From positions 1 to 17,834 of the forward strand of contig PQAQ01000213.1 in assembly GCA_003105305.1 (NCBI GenBank): DNA of 17,834 nt, read 5' to 3'. The position numbers and the translations under genes were made by a program. Position 1 is the stretch's first letter, and each line of letters begins with the position of its first letter. This document shows positions 8,160 to 15,136 of the stretch, one piece after another. The DNA comes from Candidatus Methylomirabilota bacterium. Lineage in GTDB: Bacteria; Methylomirabilota; Methylomirabilia; Methylomirabilales; Methylomirabilaceae. The notes beneath the pieces were generated by a model. It ran no database searches, was not told the DNA's origin, and saw only the letters and a list, made by a program, of their open reading frames with translations.

Positions 8160-8927
8160 TTACCCCCGCCACCGTTTCGATTCCAGGGAACGGAGTGTCA
8201 GGAAGAGGCAGAGGAGCGTAAAGTTGAGGTAGAAAATAACGTCGCGGCTTTCAATTGTACCTTTCGCGAAGCTATCATAATGGTTGATGATCGAGAGATG
8301 CGCGAGGATCGGGCCCAGCGTCGGTCCGGCCGCCTCAGTGGACCACCCGATGACCCACAGCAACAGCAGGACGCCGAAGGCCCCGACGGCGGCCACGACC
8401 TGGTTTTCGGTCAGGGAGGAGGCGAGAATCCCGAGTCCAAGGAAGGCCATTCCGAGAAGTAACAGACCGAGATAGCCGCTCAGGATGAGACCCCATTCCA
8501 GTGTCGCCAGGGATCCGAGCAGCGTGAGGTCTACCAGGCTGATTCCGAGCATCGCCGAGTACAGCGCGAGCGCCGCCAGAAATTTCCCCAACAGCAGTTC
8601 CCAATCCTTGATCGGGTACGAGAAGAGCAGTTCGATGGTTCCAGTCTTCTTCTCTTCGGAGAACAGGCGCATGGTTGCCGCGGGCATCAGCAGCAGCATG
8701 GTGATGGCGATATCTCGGAATAGCGGGCGGACGATCCACTCGGAGGCGTTCAGGCCCCGACCGAATCCCGGATTCATGGTGGCTTGGAGACTGCTAAGCG
8801 AAAAGAAGGCGAGAAGGCTATAGAAAAAGTAACCCGAGATGAGCGCAAAGATCGTTAAAACCGCGTAGGCGATCGGTGATGCAAAGTAAGCGCGCCACTC
8901 TCGCTTAAAGATCGCCAGGACGTTCAT
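8160..8927 (-). CDS. gldF: ABC-2 permease (GldF-like)
   Basis: A 255-residue permease with about six membrane helices and the opening MNVLAIFKREWRAYFASP, which is characteristic of ABC-2 permeases whose first helix follows the FKRE-x-x-x-YF-x-SP motif. A loop with RLFSEEKKTGTIELLFSYP is the conserved cytoplasmic segment thought to contact the ATPase. The start is ATG 8927; ATGA overlaps the ATPase stop by four bases, so translation is coupled. Longer upstream in-frame extension to 9017 is inside the ATPase gene and is unlikely. With the ATPase and the GldG-like protein it should form an exporter or a membrane-remodelling complex; the cargo is unknown. Confidence 0.9.
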   Translation of the reverse strand: MNVLAIFKREWRAYFASPIAYAVLTIFALISGYFFYSLLAFFSLSSLQATMNPGFGRGLNASEWIVRPLFRDIAITMLLLMPAATMRLFSEEKKTGTIELLFSYPIKDWELLLGKFLAALALYSAMLGISLVDLTLLGSLATLEWGLILSGYLGLLLLGMAFLGLGILASSLTENQVVAAVGAFGVLLLLWVIGWSTEAAGPTLGPILAHLSIINHYDSFAKGTIESRDVIFYLNFTLLCLFLTLRSLESKRWRG

Positions 8928-9877
8928 GCCCGCGCTTCCCGCGCCTCTTTGGTGACCAGGCGCACAAAGATCTCCTCCAGACTCATATCGGCCGGTCGCA
9001 GTTCCAATAGTCCCCACCCGCGCTCAACAATCAAACGCGACACCTCGCGACGCAGATCGCAATTGCGCTCCGACTCGACCACAAAGCTATGAGTTGTATC
9101 ATGCGCCTCATCCTCGGTCACGACCCGCAGGACGCCCGCAAGCTGGGTCAGGGCCATCCCGATCTTGTCCACCGGACCCTCCACCCTGACGCGCAGCTTC
9201 GTGGAGCTCTGAAGTCCGGCTGTCAGGTTCTCCGGGGTATCGACGGCCACGACCTGGCCGCTGTTGATGATGATCACCCGATGACAGAGCATGCTGACCT
9301 CGGGTAGGATGTGCGTCGACAGGATGACTGTGCTTTGACCGGCCAGCTCCTTGATGAGCTGCCGAATCTCAATAATCTGCCTGGGGTCGAGTCCGACGGT
9401 CGGTTCATCCAGGATGAGTACCTCAGGCGCGTTGAGCAGCGCCTGGGCGAGCCCGACCCGCTGTCGGTACCCGCGCGAGAGCGCCCCGATCAGGGTTCGC
9501 CTGACCCCGGTGACGCCGCACTTCTCCATGATCTCGCCGATCCGTTGACGCCTGATGCCGCGCTCCAGACCTTTGACCTCAGCGACGAAAGCCAGGTAGT
9601 CGGCGACCTTCATATCGGTGTAAAGCGGGACATTTTCCGGCAGGTAGCCGATGCGGCGCCGCACCTGGAGCGACTCGGTCAGGATATCATAGCCGGCGAC
9701 GCGCGCCGTCCCGCCGGTGGGCGGCAGACAACCGGTGAGGATGCGCATCGTCGTGGTCTTCCCGGCGCCGTTCGGTCCCAGGAACCCGACAACCTCGCCC
9801 TTCTCCACCGTAAACGAGACATTACGGATGGCGGTATGCTTATCGTAATATTTCGTCAGCCTGTCCGCTTCGATCAT
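8924..9877 (-). CDS. gldA: ABC transporter ATPase (GldA-like)
   Basis: A 317-residue ATPase that should power the permease encoded next. Walker A is GPNGAGKTT at residues 34-42, the signature reads LSRGYRQR at about 133-140, Walker B is LILDEP at 154-159 followed by the D-loop VGLDP, and the switch His is in STH at 187-189. The Q-loop carries YLPEN, with Glu where many ATPases have Gln, a pattern seen in this subfamily. The last 80-90 residues form a C-terminal domain typical of the CcmA/NatA-like ATPases of ABC-2 systems. GGGAG lies 7-8 bases before ATG 9877. It is the first gene of a four-gene operon. Confidence 0.93.
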   Translation of the reverse strand: MIEADRLTKYYDKHTAIRNVSFTVEKGEVVGFLGPNGAGKTTTMRILTGCLPPTGGTARVAGYDILTESLQVRRRIGYLPENVPLYTDMKVADYLAFVAEVKGLERGIRRQRIGEIMEKCGVTGVRRTLIGALSRGYRQRVGLAQALLNAPEVLILDEPTVGLDPRQIIEIRQLIKELAGQSTVILSTHILPEVSMLCHRVIIINSGQVVAVDTPENLTAGLQSSTKLRVRVEGPVDKIGMALTQLAGVLRVVTEDEAHDTTHSFVVESERNCDLRREVSRLIVERGWGLLELRPADMSLEEIFVRLVTKEAREARA

Positions 9878-9940
9878 GTCGTTTCTCCCGTTGCTTTGCC
9901 ACTGCCTTTCGGCAGCCCATATCCCGAAAGACCATCAAAC

Positions 9941-9970
9941 ATTGTACACGATCATACTCGCCGCCTGCAA
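9941..9970 (-). promoter_or_regulatory. Promoter of the Gld-type operon
   Basis: On the minus strand TTGCAG (9970-9965) is followed after 18 bases by TACAAT (9946-9941), a good sigma-70 match. RNA would start near 9934, some 57 bases ahead of the ATPase start at 9877. No other gene lies between, so this is likely to drive all four genes. Confidence 0.55.
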
Positions 9971-10073
9971 CGGTAGCGGGATCCCTGGGGATTGATGGAA
10001 GGGGTCATGAGAATAGTAGCGAGGTGCGTAGTACGATAGATGGACCTCTGTACCGGACGGCTTTTACCCGTCG

Positions 10074-11543
10074 TCACGCGCGGGCGAAGTCGATGAGGCC
10101 GCGTTCGACGTCGGTGCTGAGGAGTTCGACGTGGAGGCGATCGCCGACGTCAACCCCCTCGAACCCTTGGACCAGCTTCCCCTCGGCGGGAGGGTGCATA
10201 ATACGCACCCAGGTCCCTTTCTCGGCGGCGCCGGTCACGATGGCGTCGAAGCGCTGACCGATCTTCGATTCGAGGAGCAGCGCGGCCGCCGATTTTCGGA
10301 CCTGCCGTTCGACCTTGCTGGCGTTGTCTTCCTGCTCGGTGCAGTGTCTGGCGAGCGCGCTCAGATCTTCGATGCTGTAGGAGACCGGATGTCCGGCCAG
10401 CGCCGCCTTGAGCAGCCGCTGCGTGATCAGATCGGGGAAGCGCCGATTCGGGGCGGTGGAGTGGGTGTAGCCCTGGACCGCCAGACCGAAGTGGCCCGGC
10501 ACGGTCTCGCCCGGGCTTTCCACGACATATTCGCCCCGTCCGATCAGCTTGACGACTGTGAGCGAGAGATCGGGAAAGCGCGCCGGATCGATCCGGCGAC
10601 GCCTGGACAGGAACGCCTCCAGGGCGGCGGCATCGGGATCCGGCGGAAGCCGCTCGTGCAGGTGGGCCGCCAGCTCGACGATTCGTTGCCATCGCTGTGG
10701 CGAACGCAGGATGCGGCGAAACAACGGAAGGCCCTGTGTCTCCAGATATCGGGCTGTGACACGATTGGCCGCGATCATCAGGTCTTCGATCAGCTCGCGA
10801 GCGCGGTTCTTCTCCTCCAGCCGCAGATCGGTCAGTATGTCGTCCTCAAATACGGCACGCGGCTCGATCGTCTCCAGGCTGAGCGCGCCATGCCTATGCC
10901 GCACCGTCCTGAGGGTCTGGGCTACGCGATCCTGAATCCGGAGCTGTTCGTCGAGTCCGGCGACAGCAGCGACGCGCTCCGGAGCCGGTCCCATGCCGTC
11001 AAGCCATGCGGCGACGCCGTTATAGGTGAGTTTCGCGCGGTTGAGCACCCACGCGCGAAAGATATTCGAATCGCCGAGTGAGCCGTCCGGTGTGACCGCC
11101 ATCTCGATGACGATGGCGAGCCGCTCCTCATCCGCATTTAGCGACGTGAGGTCCGTGGACAGGGCCAGGGGGAGCATCGGGAATGTCTCGGCTGCCGTAT
11201 AGACGGACGTCGTGTTGTGTTGGGCGTGCGCATCGGTGGCAGATCCCTTGGACACCAGCGCGTCGACATCCGCAACCGCGACCAGGATCTTGACTATTCC
11301 ATCGTCAAGGGGGTCGGCAACCGTGAGTTGATCGAGGTCGCGGGAGTCGTCATTGTCGATCGAGCACCAGAGCAGGTTTCGCAGATCCCGAATAGGTGGT
11401 GTGCGTGTGGTCGCCGAGCGTGCGAGGCTGCTGACCTCCAGCATGACCGTTGGTGAAAAATCCGGAAGCAGCCCGCGCGCCAGCATCGCCTGACGGGCAA
11501 TCGCCTGCAGATTATGGCGATGTCCATGTCCGGTGTGGCTCAT
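10074..11543 (-). CDS. Short RNB-domain exoribonuclease (RNase II/R family)
   Basis: A 3'-to-5' exoribonuclease of the RNase II/VacB superfamily. The catalytic acidic cluster is IDNDDSRDLDQ near residues 62-72, matching the family's four-Asp magnesium site. Downstream, HSTAPNRRFPDLITQRLL matches the conserved ...TSPIRRYPDL...QR motif, with Asn-Arg-Arg in place of Ile-Arg-Arg. The last 60 or so residues (GQRFDAIVTGAAEKGTWVRI) look like an S1-type RNA-binding domain. At about 490 residues it lacks the N-terminal cold-shock domains of full-length RNase R (over 700 residues), so it is a short, divergent member. Starts at TTG 11582, ATG 11564 and ATG 11543 are possible; 11543 has AAGGAGA eleven bases upstream, and the -10 box at 11590-11595 argues against the TTG. 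Substrate is not predictable from sequence. Confidence 0.85.
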   Translation of the reverse strand: MSHTGHGHRHNLQAIARQAMLARGLLPDFSPTVMLEVSSLARSATTRTPPIRDLRNLLWCSIDNDDSRDLDQLTVADPLDDGIVKILVAVADVDALVSKGSATDAHAQHNTTSVYTAAETFPMLPLALSTDLTSLNADEERLAIVIEMAVTPDGSLGDSNIFRAWVLNRAKLTYNGVAAWLDGMGPAPERVAAVAGLDEQLRIQDRVAQTLRTVRHRHGALSLETIEPRAVFEDDILTDLRLEEKNRARELIEDLMIAANRVTARYLETQGLPLFRRILRSPQRWQRIVELAAHLHERLPPDPDAAALEAFLSRRRRIDPARFPDLSLTVVKLIGRGEYVVESPGETVPGHFGLAVQGYTHSTAPNRRFPDLITQRLLKAALAGHPVSYSIEDLSALARHCTEQEDNASKVERQVRKSAAALLLESKIGQRFDAIVTGAAEKGTWVRIMHPPAEGKLVQGFEGVDVGDRLHVELLSTDVERGLIDFARA

Positions 11544-11589
11544 TCGGCCGTATGTCTCCTTCATTGACTCTCTCTCAGCCAAGGATCAC

Positions 11590-11618
11590 ATTATAGGCTT
11601 GTAGGAGATAAGCTTATC
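11590..11618 (-). promoter_or_regulatory. Promoter with palindromic operator ahead of the RNB gene
   Basis: On the minus strand a perfect TATAAT (11595-11590) lies about 25-50 bases upstream of the candidate start codons of the ribonuclease. The -35 position (GATAAG, 17-base spacing) is weak but falls inside a perfect 12-base palindrome, GATAAGCTTATC, at 11607-11618, which also contains the TAA stop of the restored vapC frame. A regulator site over the -35 box is a reasonable inference. Confidence 0.4.
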
Positions 11619-12016
11619 GCGCCACCGACGAACGTGGTGGCGCGTACAGTTTCGGGCCTGGAATGAGTCTGACGTGGGCATCGAACGTATACACCTGATA
11701 CCGATGTTCCAAGGCAAGAGCGCCGATGATGAGGTCGGAGAGGGGGAAGCGTAACGCCTTTCTGCTGAAGCGACGCCGAAAGCTCTCCGGCTCGCTTCCA
11801 GGTTGAGAAGCCGGCTTCCAGGAAGGGGAGGGCGGTAAGATTTGAGATGATTGTATGGGCTTCGTGGGAGGATCGGCATCCTTGAAGCAGTTCGGCCAGT
11901 ACCACGCCTACGAGCACCACCTGTTCTGTGCGGATCAACTTCCGCAGGGCAGCCCTAGCCGGTTCGTCGCCCCCTTTGAAGTATTCGATCCAAAGGGAGG
12001 TGTCAGCGATGACCAC
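11614..12016 (-). pseudogene. vapC: VapC-type PIN toxin, frameshifted
   Basis: A PIN-domain ribonuclease toxin gene broken by one base. The first frame starts at 12016 with MVIADTSLWIEYF (first catalytic Asp) and VVLAELLQG (conserved Glu), and runs through RAGELSASLQQKGVTLP. There it leaves the family pattern. Removing one G from the G5 run at 11742-11746 restores LSDLIIGALALEHRYQVYTFDAHV, with the third and fourth acidic residues, and a natural end at TAA 11614-11616 for a protein of about 133 residues. As given, the reading frame ends in unrelated residues at 11591 and lacks the C-terminal acids, so it should be inactive. It overlaps its antitoxin by 14 bases. A sequencing error in the homopolymer is a real alternative to a true mutation. 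Confidence 0.85.
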
Positions 12017-12245
12017 GCCAGCGCCTCTCGCGTGCTGCCTGGGCCGTTAGCTCCTGTTCTTCCAGCTTGCGCCAATCGAGGTCCAGGTGGACTTTCCCTT
12101 CCAAGGCGAGCAATCCCTCGATCTTCTTTCTTCGAAGAAACTCAGAGATGGCAAGGTAGATGGCCTCCCGCTTCCGCGTGACCCCCGACACATGCATCAA
12201 CTCCTTGACCAGATCGTCATCAACATTGATCGGGGTGCGCTTCAG
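12003..12245 (-). CDS. vapB: VapB-family antitoxin
   Basis: The antitoxin partner of the PIN toxin that follows with an overlap. It is about 80 residues: KRTPINVDDDLVKELM near the N-terminus, KREAIYLAISEFLRRKKIEGLLALEGKV in the middle and a DLDWRKLEEQE tail that should bind the toxin. The I-N-V-D-D-D-L start, the R-x-A-I helix and the LLALEGKV segment are those of the VapB family (PF09957-like), which binds its own promoter as a ribbon-helix-like dimer. Two starts compete. GTG 12251 lies inside the Shine-Dalgarno sequence itself, while CTG 12245 sits at normal spacing from it and gives the usual family start MKRTPINVDDD. The upstream promoter is near consensus. Confidence 0.85.
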   Translation of the reverse strand: MKRTPINVDDDLVKELMHVSGVTRKREAIYLAISEFLRRKKIEGLLALEGKVHLDLDWRKLEEQELTAQAARERRWRGHR

Positions 12246-12248
12246 AGG

Positions 12249-12257
12249 CACCTCCTT
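12249..12257 (-). promoter_or_regulatory. Full-length Shine-Dalgarno that decides the vapB start
   Basis: AAGGAGGTG on the minus strand complements the whole anti-Shine-Dalgarno end of 16S rRNA. Its last three bases are the GTG that opens the longest frame, so initiation there is sterically unlikely. The in-frame CTG at 12245-12243 is five bases past GGAGG. A CTG start is rare but fits both the spacing and the family's N-terminus. Confidence 0.55.
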
Positions 12258-12268
12258 CCGATGTCTGC

Positions 12269-12296
12269 ATTATATGCCTGTCGGCAGTGCTGTCAA
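12269..12296 (-). promoter_or_regulatory. Consensus promoter of the first vapBC pair
   Basis: Minus-strand TTGACA (12296-12291), a 16-base spacer and TATAAT (12274-12269) match all twelve consensus bases. The start of RNA would be near 12262, leaving a leader of only about 17 bases that holds little besides the ribosome binding site. Such strong, short-leader promoters are usual for autoregulated toxin-antitoxin operons. Confidence 0.75.
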
Positions 12297-12329
12297 GGGA
12301 ATCGGGCGAGTGACTGCCACAGCCCTTTG

Positions 12330-12344
12330 GGGCGCTTCGCGCCC
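12330..12344. repeat. GC-rich hairpin
   Basis: A perfect inverted repeat, GGGCGC-TTC-GCGCCC, in the gap upstream of the vapBC promoter. There is no T run on either side, so it is not a convincing intrinsic terminator. It lies in a stretch (12297-12491) where no gene was recognised. Confidence 0.4.
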
Positions 12345-12491
12345 TAACGGACTGTCGCGTCTTTAGAGGATCCTCCCGGATCGTCTGAAGTATAAGTGTG
12401 AGCGCGACCAGTGTGTGTCCAAACGTGCCACCTCAGATAACTCTGGTTCACTCCTGAACAGCACAATACAATCCGCGGTGAGGGTGAAGAG

Positions 12492-12699
12492 ATGAAATGC
12501 ATCCATTGCCAAGGCCAAATGCGGCGGGCCACAGCGCCGTGTCATATTGACCGCGAGGGTTGCCCTGATGCTTGATGCTGTTCCAGCGTGGGTGTGCGAA
12601 CAATGCGGAGAGGCGTATTTCGAGGAAAAGGAAGTCGATACCATTCAGGATCTTGTGCGGTCTATAGAAGCCGAGACTGACGCGCTGGCAATGCCATGA
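12492..12699 (+). pseudogene. YgiT-type zinc-finger protein, frameshifted
   Basis: A small protein of the YgiT/MqsA N-terminal zinc-finger kind, which is often the antitoxin half of a type II pair. ATG 12492 opens MKCIHCQGQM (first Cys pair), continues to HIDREGC and then meets a stop. Dropping one C from the CCC at 12563-12565 restores LMLDAVPAWVCEQCGEAYFEEKEVD, with the second Cys pair in the family motif VPAWVC-x-x-CGEAYF, and a stop at 12697. The repaired protein would have about 68 residues. No partner toxin was recognised upstream, although 12363-12491 lies where one would be expected. It may be a dead gene or a one-base sequence error. Confidence 0.75.
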
Positions 12700-12756
12700 G
12701 GAATGTCGAATGGCGGTGTTTAGTGGCCACCGGGCAGTGATTGGGGTCATGCGGAC

Positions 12757-12785
12757 TTGACAAGGTCGTGGAAAGGCACGAGAAT
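12757..12785 (+). promoter_or_regulatory. Weak promoter candidate for the ClC gene
   Basis: TTGACA at 12757-12762 is followed after 17 bases by GAGAAT (4 of 6 matches to the -10 box). It lies about 105 bases ahead of the ClC start, in the 191-base gap after the zinc-finger remnant. The perfect -35 box is the main support; the -10 is poor. Confidence 0.25.
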
Positions 12786-12890
12786 CGCTGACGTCGTTAT
12801 ACGTTTTCGATAGTGGTATGTCGGTCAGTACACTCAATGCCTCTGCACTCGTGCAGGGGTCGGAGAGGTATTTCGTGGAAGGATTGCTCT

Positions 12891-14729
12891 ATGATCTCTC
12901 TGTATAAGGCGGTAGAACGATGGCTTGGTCAGCTCCGACACAACGAGTTGGGTGACTTCACGACGACGACGCGCGTGGTTCCAATCTCAGCACTCGCCAT
13001 TGGCATCGGGGCGGTGAGCGCGTTCGTGGCGCTGGCCCTGTTACGACTGATCAACCTGTTCACCAACCTGTTCTTCTACGGGCGCTGGGACACGACCTCG
13101 ATGTCGCCGGCACACCACCACCTGGGGCTTCTGGTGGTTCTTGTGCCGGTCGTCGGCGCGCTGATTATCGGGCTGATGGCGCGGTACGGGTCGGAGCAGA
13201 TCCGCGGCCATGGCATCCCGGAGGCGATTGAGGCGATCCTGTTGCGAGGTAGCAAGGTCGATCCCAAAGTGGCCGTCCTCAAGCCGCTATCATCCGCCAT
13301 CTCGATCGGATCGGGGGGACCCTTCGGCGCAGAGGGGCCTATCATCATGACCGGCGGAGCCTTCGGCTCGTTGATCGCGCAGTTCTTCCACCTCACCAGT
13401 GCCGAGCGCAAAACGCTGCTGGTCGCAGGAGCGGCGGGCGGCATGTCGGCAACCTTCGCATCGCCGGTGGCAGCGGCCGTACTGGCCGTAGAGCTGTTAC
13501 TCTTCGAATGGAAACCCCGCAGCTTGATTCCGGTGATGTTGGCCAGCGCCATGGCGGCTGCGGTGCGGTGGTACATCATCGGGATTGGGCCCCTTTTTAC
13601 GGTCCCGCCACATCCGCAGTTCATTGGTCTGAAGGGTCTTGCGGGTTGTATTCTCGCGGGCCTACTGGCCGGATTGCTCTCGGCTGTGCTGACCCGGGCA
13701 GTTTACGCCTCAGAGGATACCTTCGGGCGACTGCCGTTGCACTGGATGTGGTGGCCGGCTATCGGGGGGCTGGTGATTGGACTCGGCGGCCTGATCTTTC
13801 CCCAGGCGCTCGGCATCGGCTTCGACACCATCGGCGAGCTGCTGAAGGGCGACGTCCCGAGCCGCATGATCCTCGGAATACTATTGGTCAAGTCCACGAT
13901 TTGGGCGGTATCGCTCGGCTCCGGCACCTCGGGCGGCGTGCTCGCACCACTACTCATGATGGGCGCCGCGCTAGGTGGCGTGGAGGTGGTGATGCTTCCG
14001 AATGAGGGCGCAGGCTTCTGGCCTCTGGTGAGCATGGGTGCCGTCCTCGGCGGTACAATGCGCGTACCGTTCACGGCCGTCATGTTCATACTCGAACTGA
14101 CACACGACGTGAACATGATACTGCCGTTGCTCGTTGCCGTCGCACTGGCCTATGGGACGACCGTGATGCTGATGAGTCGTTCAATCCTGACCGAAAAGCT
14201 CGCACGGCGCAGCTATCATCTTAGCCGCGAGTACGCTATCGACCCGCTTGAAATCCTATTCGTCCGGGAGGTAATGCGTATGGACACCACAACCCTTCCG
14301 CTTGGTGCCTCAATTACTGAACTCGAGCCGAAACTTGTACCGTGTGGCCAACGCGTCCAGCATCTTTTCCCAGTGCTTGACACCACAGGTCGACTGGCCG
14401 GCGTGATCACCCGCCGTACGCTACGGCACGCCTTCCAGGTAGAACGGAACGACGGCGAGGGGCAGCGCCTGGACGAGCTGTTGCTCACCGAGCCTGTCTT
14501 GGCCTACGCGGACGAGCCCTTGCGCGTAGTCGTCAACCGCATGGCCGAAACCGGGCTCACGCGCTTCCCGGTTGTTGAACGCAACGATCCGCACAAGCTG
14601 CTCGGAACCGTCTCGCTGAACGATCTCCTCCAGGCCAGGGTCCTAAATCTTGAGGGCGAGCGCCGGCGCGAACGCATCTTGCAGATTCCTCGGATTACTC
14701 CAGACCCAAAGCTCTGGATACGAGCATGA
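12891..14729 (+). CDS. ClC-family chloride channel or Cl-/H+ antiporter with CBS pair
   Basis: A membrane anion channel or proton-coupled exchanger of 612 residues. The ClC selectivity motifs appear in order: GHGIPE (usual GSGIP), GSGGPFGAEGP, in which the Glu of GAEGP corresponds to the gating glutamate of GREGP, and GTSGGVLAPLL (usual GxFxP). About ten or more hydrophobic helices precede a cytosolic part of some 150 residues with two CBS domains, seen as FVREVMRMDTTTLPLG ... HLFPVLDTTGRLAGVITRR and LTEPVLAYADEPL ... RFPVVERNDPHKLLGTVSLNDL. CBS pairs often bind adenine nucleotides and gate transport. Start ATG 12891 has AAGGA at a suitable distance; an extension to 12813 is possible but would add an unlikely Cys/Arg-rich leader. 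Whether it is a channel or an exchanger cannot be told with confidence. It sits alone between toxin-antitoxin remnants. Confidence 0.93.
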   Translation: MISLYKAVERWLGQLRHNELGDFTTTTRVVPISALAIGIGAVSAFVALALLRLINLFTNLFFYGRWDTTSMSPAHHHLGLLVVLVPVVGALIIGLMARYGSEQIRGHGIPEAIEAILLRGSKVDPKVAVLKPLSSAISIGSGGPFGAEGPIIMTGGAFGSLIAQFFHLTSAERKTLLVAGAAGGMSATFASPVAAAVLAVELLLFEWKPRSLIPVMLASAMAAAVRWYIIGIGPLFTVPPHPQFIGLKGLAGCILAGLLAGLLSAVLTRAVYASEDTFGRLPLHWMWWPAIGGLVIGLGGLIFPQALGIGFDTIGELLKGDVPSRMILGILLVKSTIWAVSLGSGTSGGVLAPLLMMGAALGGVEVVMLPNEGAGFWPLVSMGAVLGGTMRVPFTAVMFILELTHDVNMILPLLVAVALAYGTTVMLMSRSILTEKLARRSYHLSREYAIDPLEILFVREVMRMDTTTLPLGASITELEPKLVPCGQRVQHLFPVLDTTGRLAGVITRRTLRHAFQVERNDGEGQRLDELLLTEPVLAYADEPLRVVVNRMAETGLTRFPVVERNDPHKLLGTVSLNDLLQARVLNLEGERRRERILQIPRITPDPKLWIRA

Positions 14730-14875
14730 GGATAGGTCACTTATAGAGTGTGTCGCGGAACAATGGTCTACAGCCGACTGCGTACAGCCGCCGTTTCGCT
14801 GTGCTGCTTCGGCATGAGGTCACGACGTGATTCTCCAACACGGGACCGGTACGAACAACGGGCACGCTCTTTTGC

Positions 14876-15133
14876 TTAATCCTCGCGCGCACCGTGTTTC
14901 TCCAGCAGCTCAGCAACGTTAGTATGCCCATGCCACAAGGCATACTTTAGGGCTGTGCCGCCGTCGCTGGCTTTGACGTTCACCTCAGCCCCTTTATTGA
15001 GCAGCAGATCGACAACCCCGGAACGTCCGTGCGAGGCCGCACGCATGAGGGCGGTTGCGCCATCCTTATTGCATGCGTTCACGTCGGCGCCTTTCGCGAG
15101 CAGCAGCTCGGAATCGGGGGACACCACATCCAA
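14876..15133 (-). CDS. Ankyrin-repeat protein fragment
   Basis: An 85-residue frame made almost wholly of ankyrin repeats: LLLAKGADVNACNKDGATALMRAASHG, then VVDLLLNKGAEVNVKASDGGTALKYALWHGH, then VAELLEKHGARED. Repeat spacing of about 33-34 residues and the G-A-D/E-V-N and G-x-T-A-L motifs are clear. The chain starts in mid-repeat from a TTG (15133) with an in-frame stop two codons upstream and no ribosome binding site, so it is probably the 3' remnant of a longer gene. Ankyrin repeats bind proteins; nothing else can be said about its role. Confidence 0.55.
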   Translation of the reverse strand: MDVVSPDSELLLAKGADVNACNKDGATALMRAASHGRSGVVDLLLNKGAEVNVKASDGGTALKYALWHGHTNVAELLEKHGARED

Positions 15134-15136
15134 TTC

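Noticed and set aside
8928..9017. A longer N-terminus for the ABC permease
   Set aside because: The extra codons lie inside the ATPase gene and do not look like permease sequence; ATG 8927 with the four-base overlap is the natural start.
9311..9976. A 221-codon plus-strand open frame opposite the GldA ATPase
   Set aside because: It is a shadow of a gene with complete ABC motifs and has no family features of its own.
10056..10072. A possible terminator after the ribonuclease gene
   Set aside because: A 5-bp stem (GACGG/CCGTC) with a 7-base loop lies next to the stop codon, but there is no T run, so it is not convincing.
10131..11081. A 316-codon plus-strand open frame opposite the ribonuclease gene
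   Set aside because: It lies wholly antisense to a well-supported RNB gene, has no recognisable domain, and is Arg/Gly/Asp-rich in the way of GC-rich shadow frames.
12363..12837. Minus-strand frames of 93 and 129 codons between vapB and the ClC gene
   Set aside because: Both are antisense to the recognisable zinc-finger remnant, with no ribosome binding site or known motif.
14820..14830. The palindrome TCACGACGTGA between the ClC gene and the ankyrin fragment
   Set aside because: It is short, isolated and not near any promoter; it can easily occur by chance.
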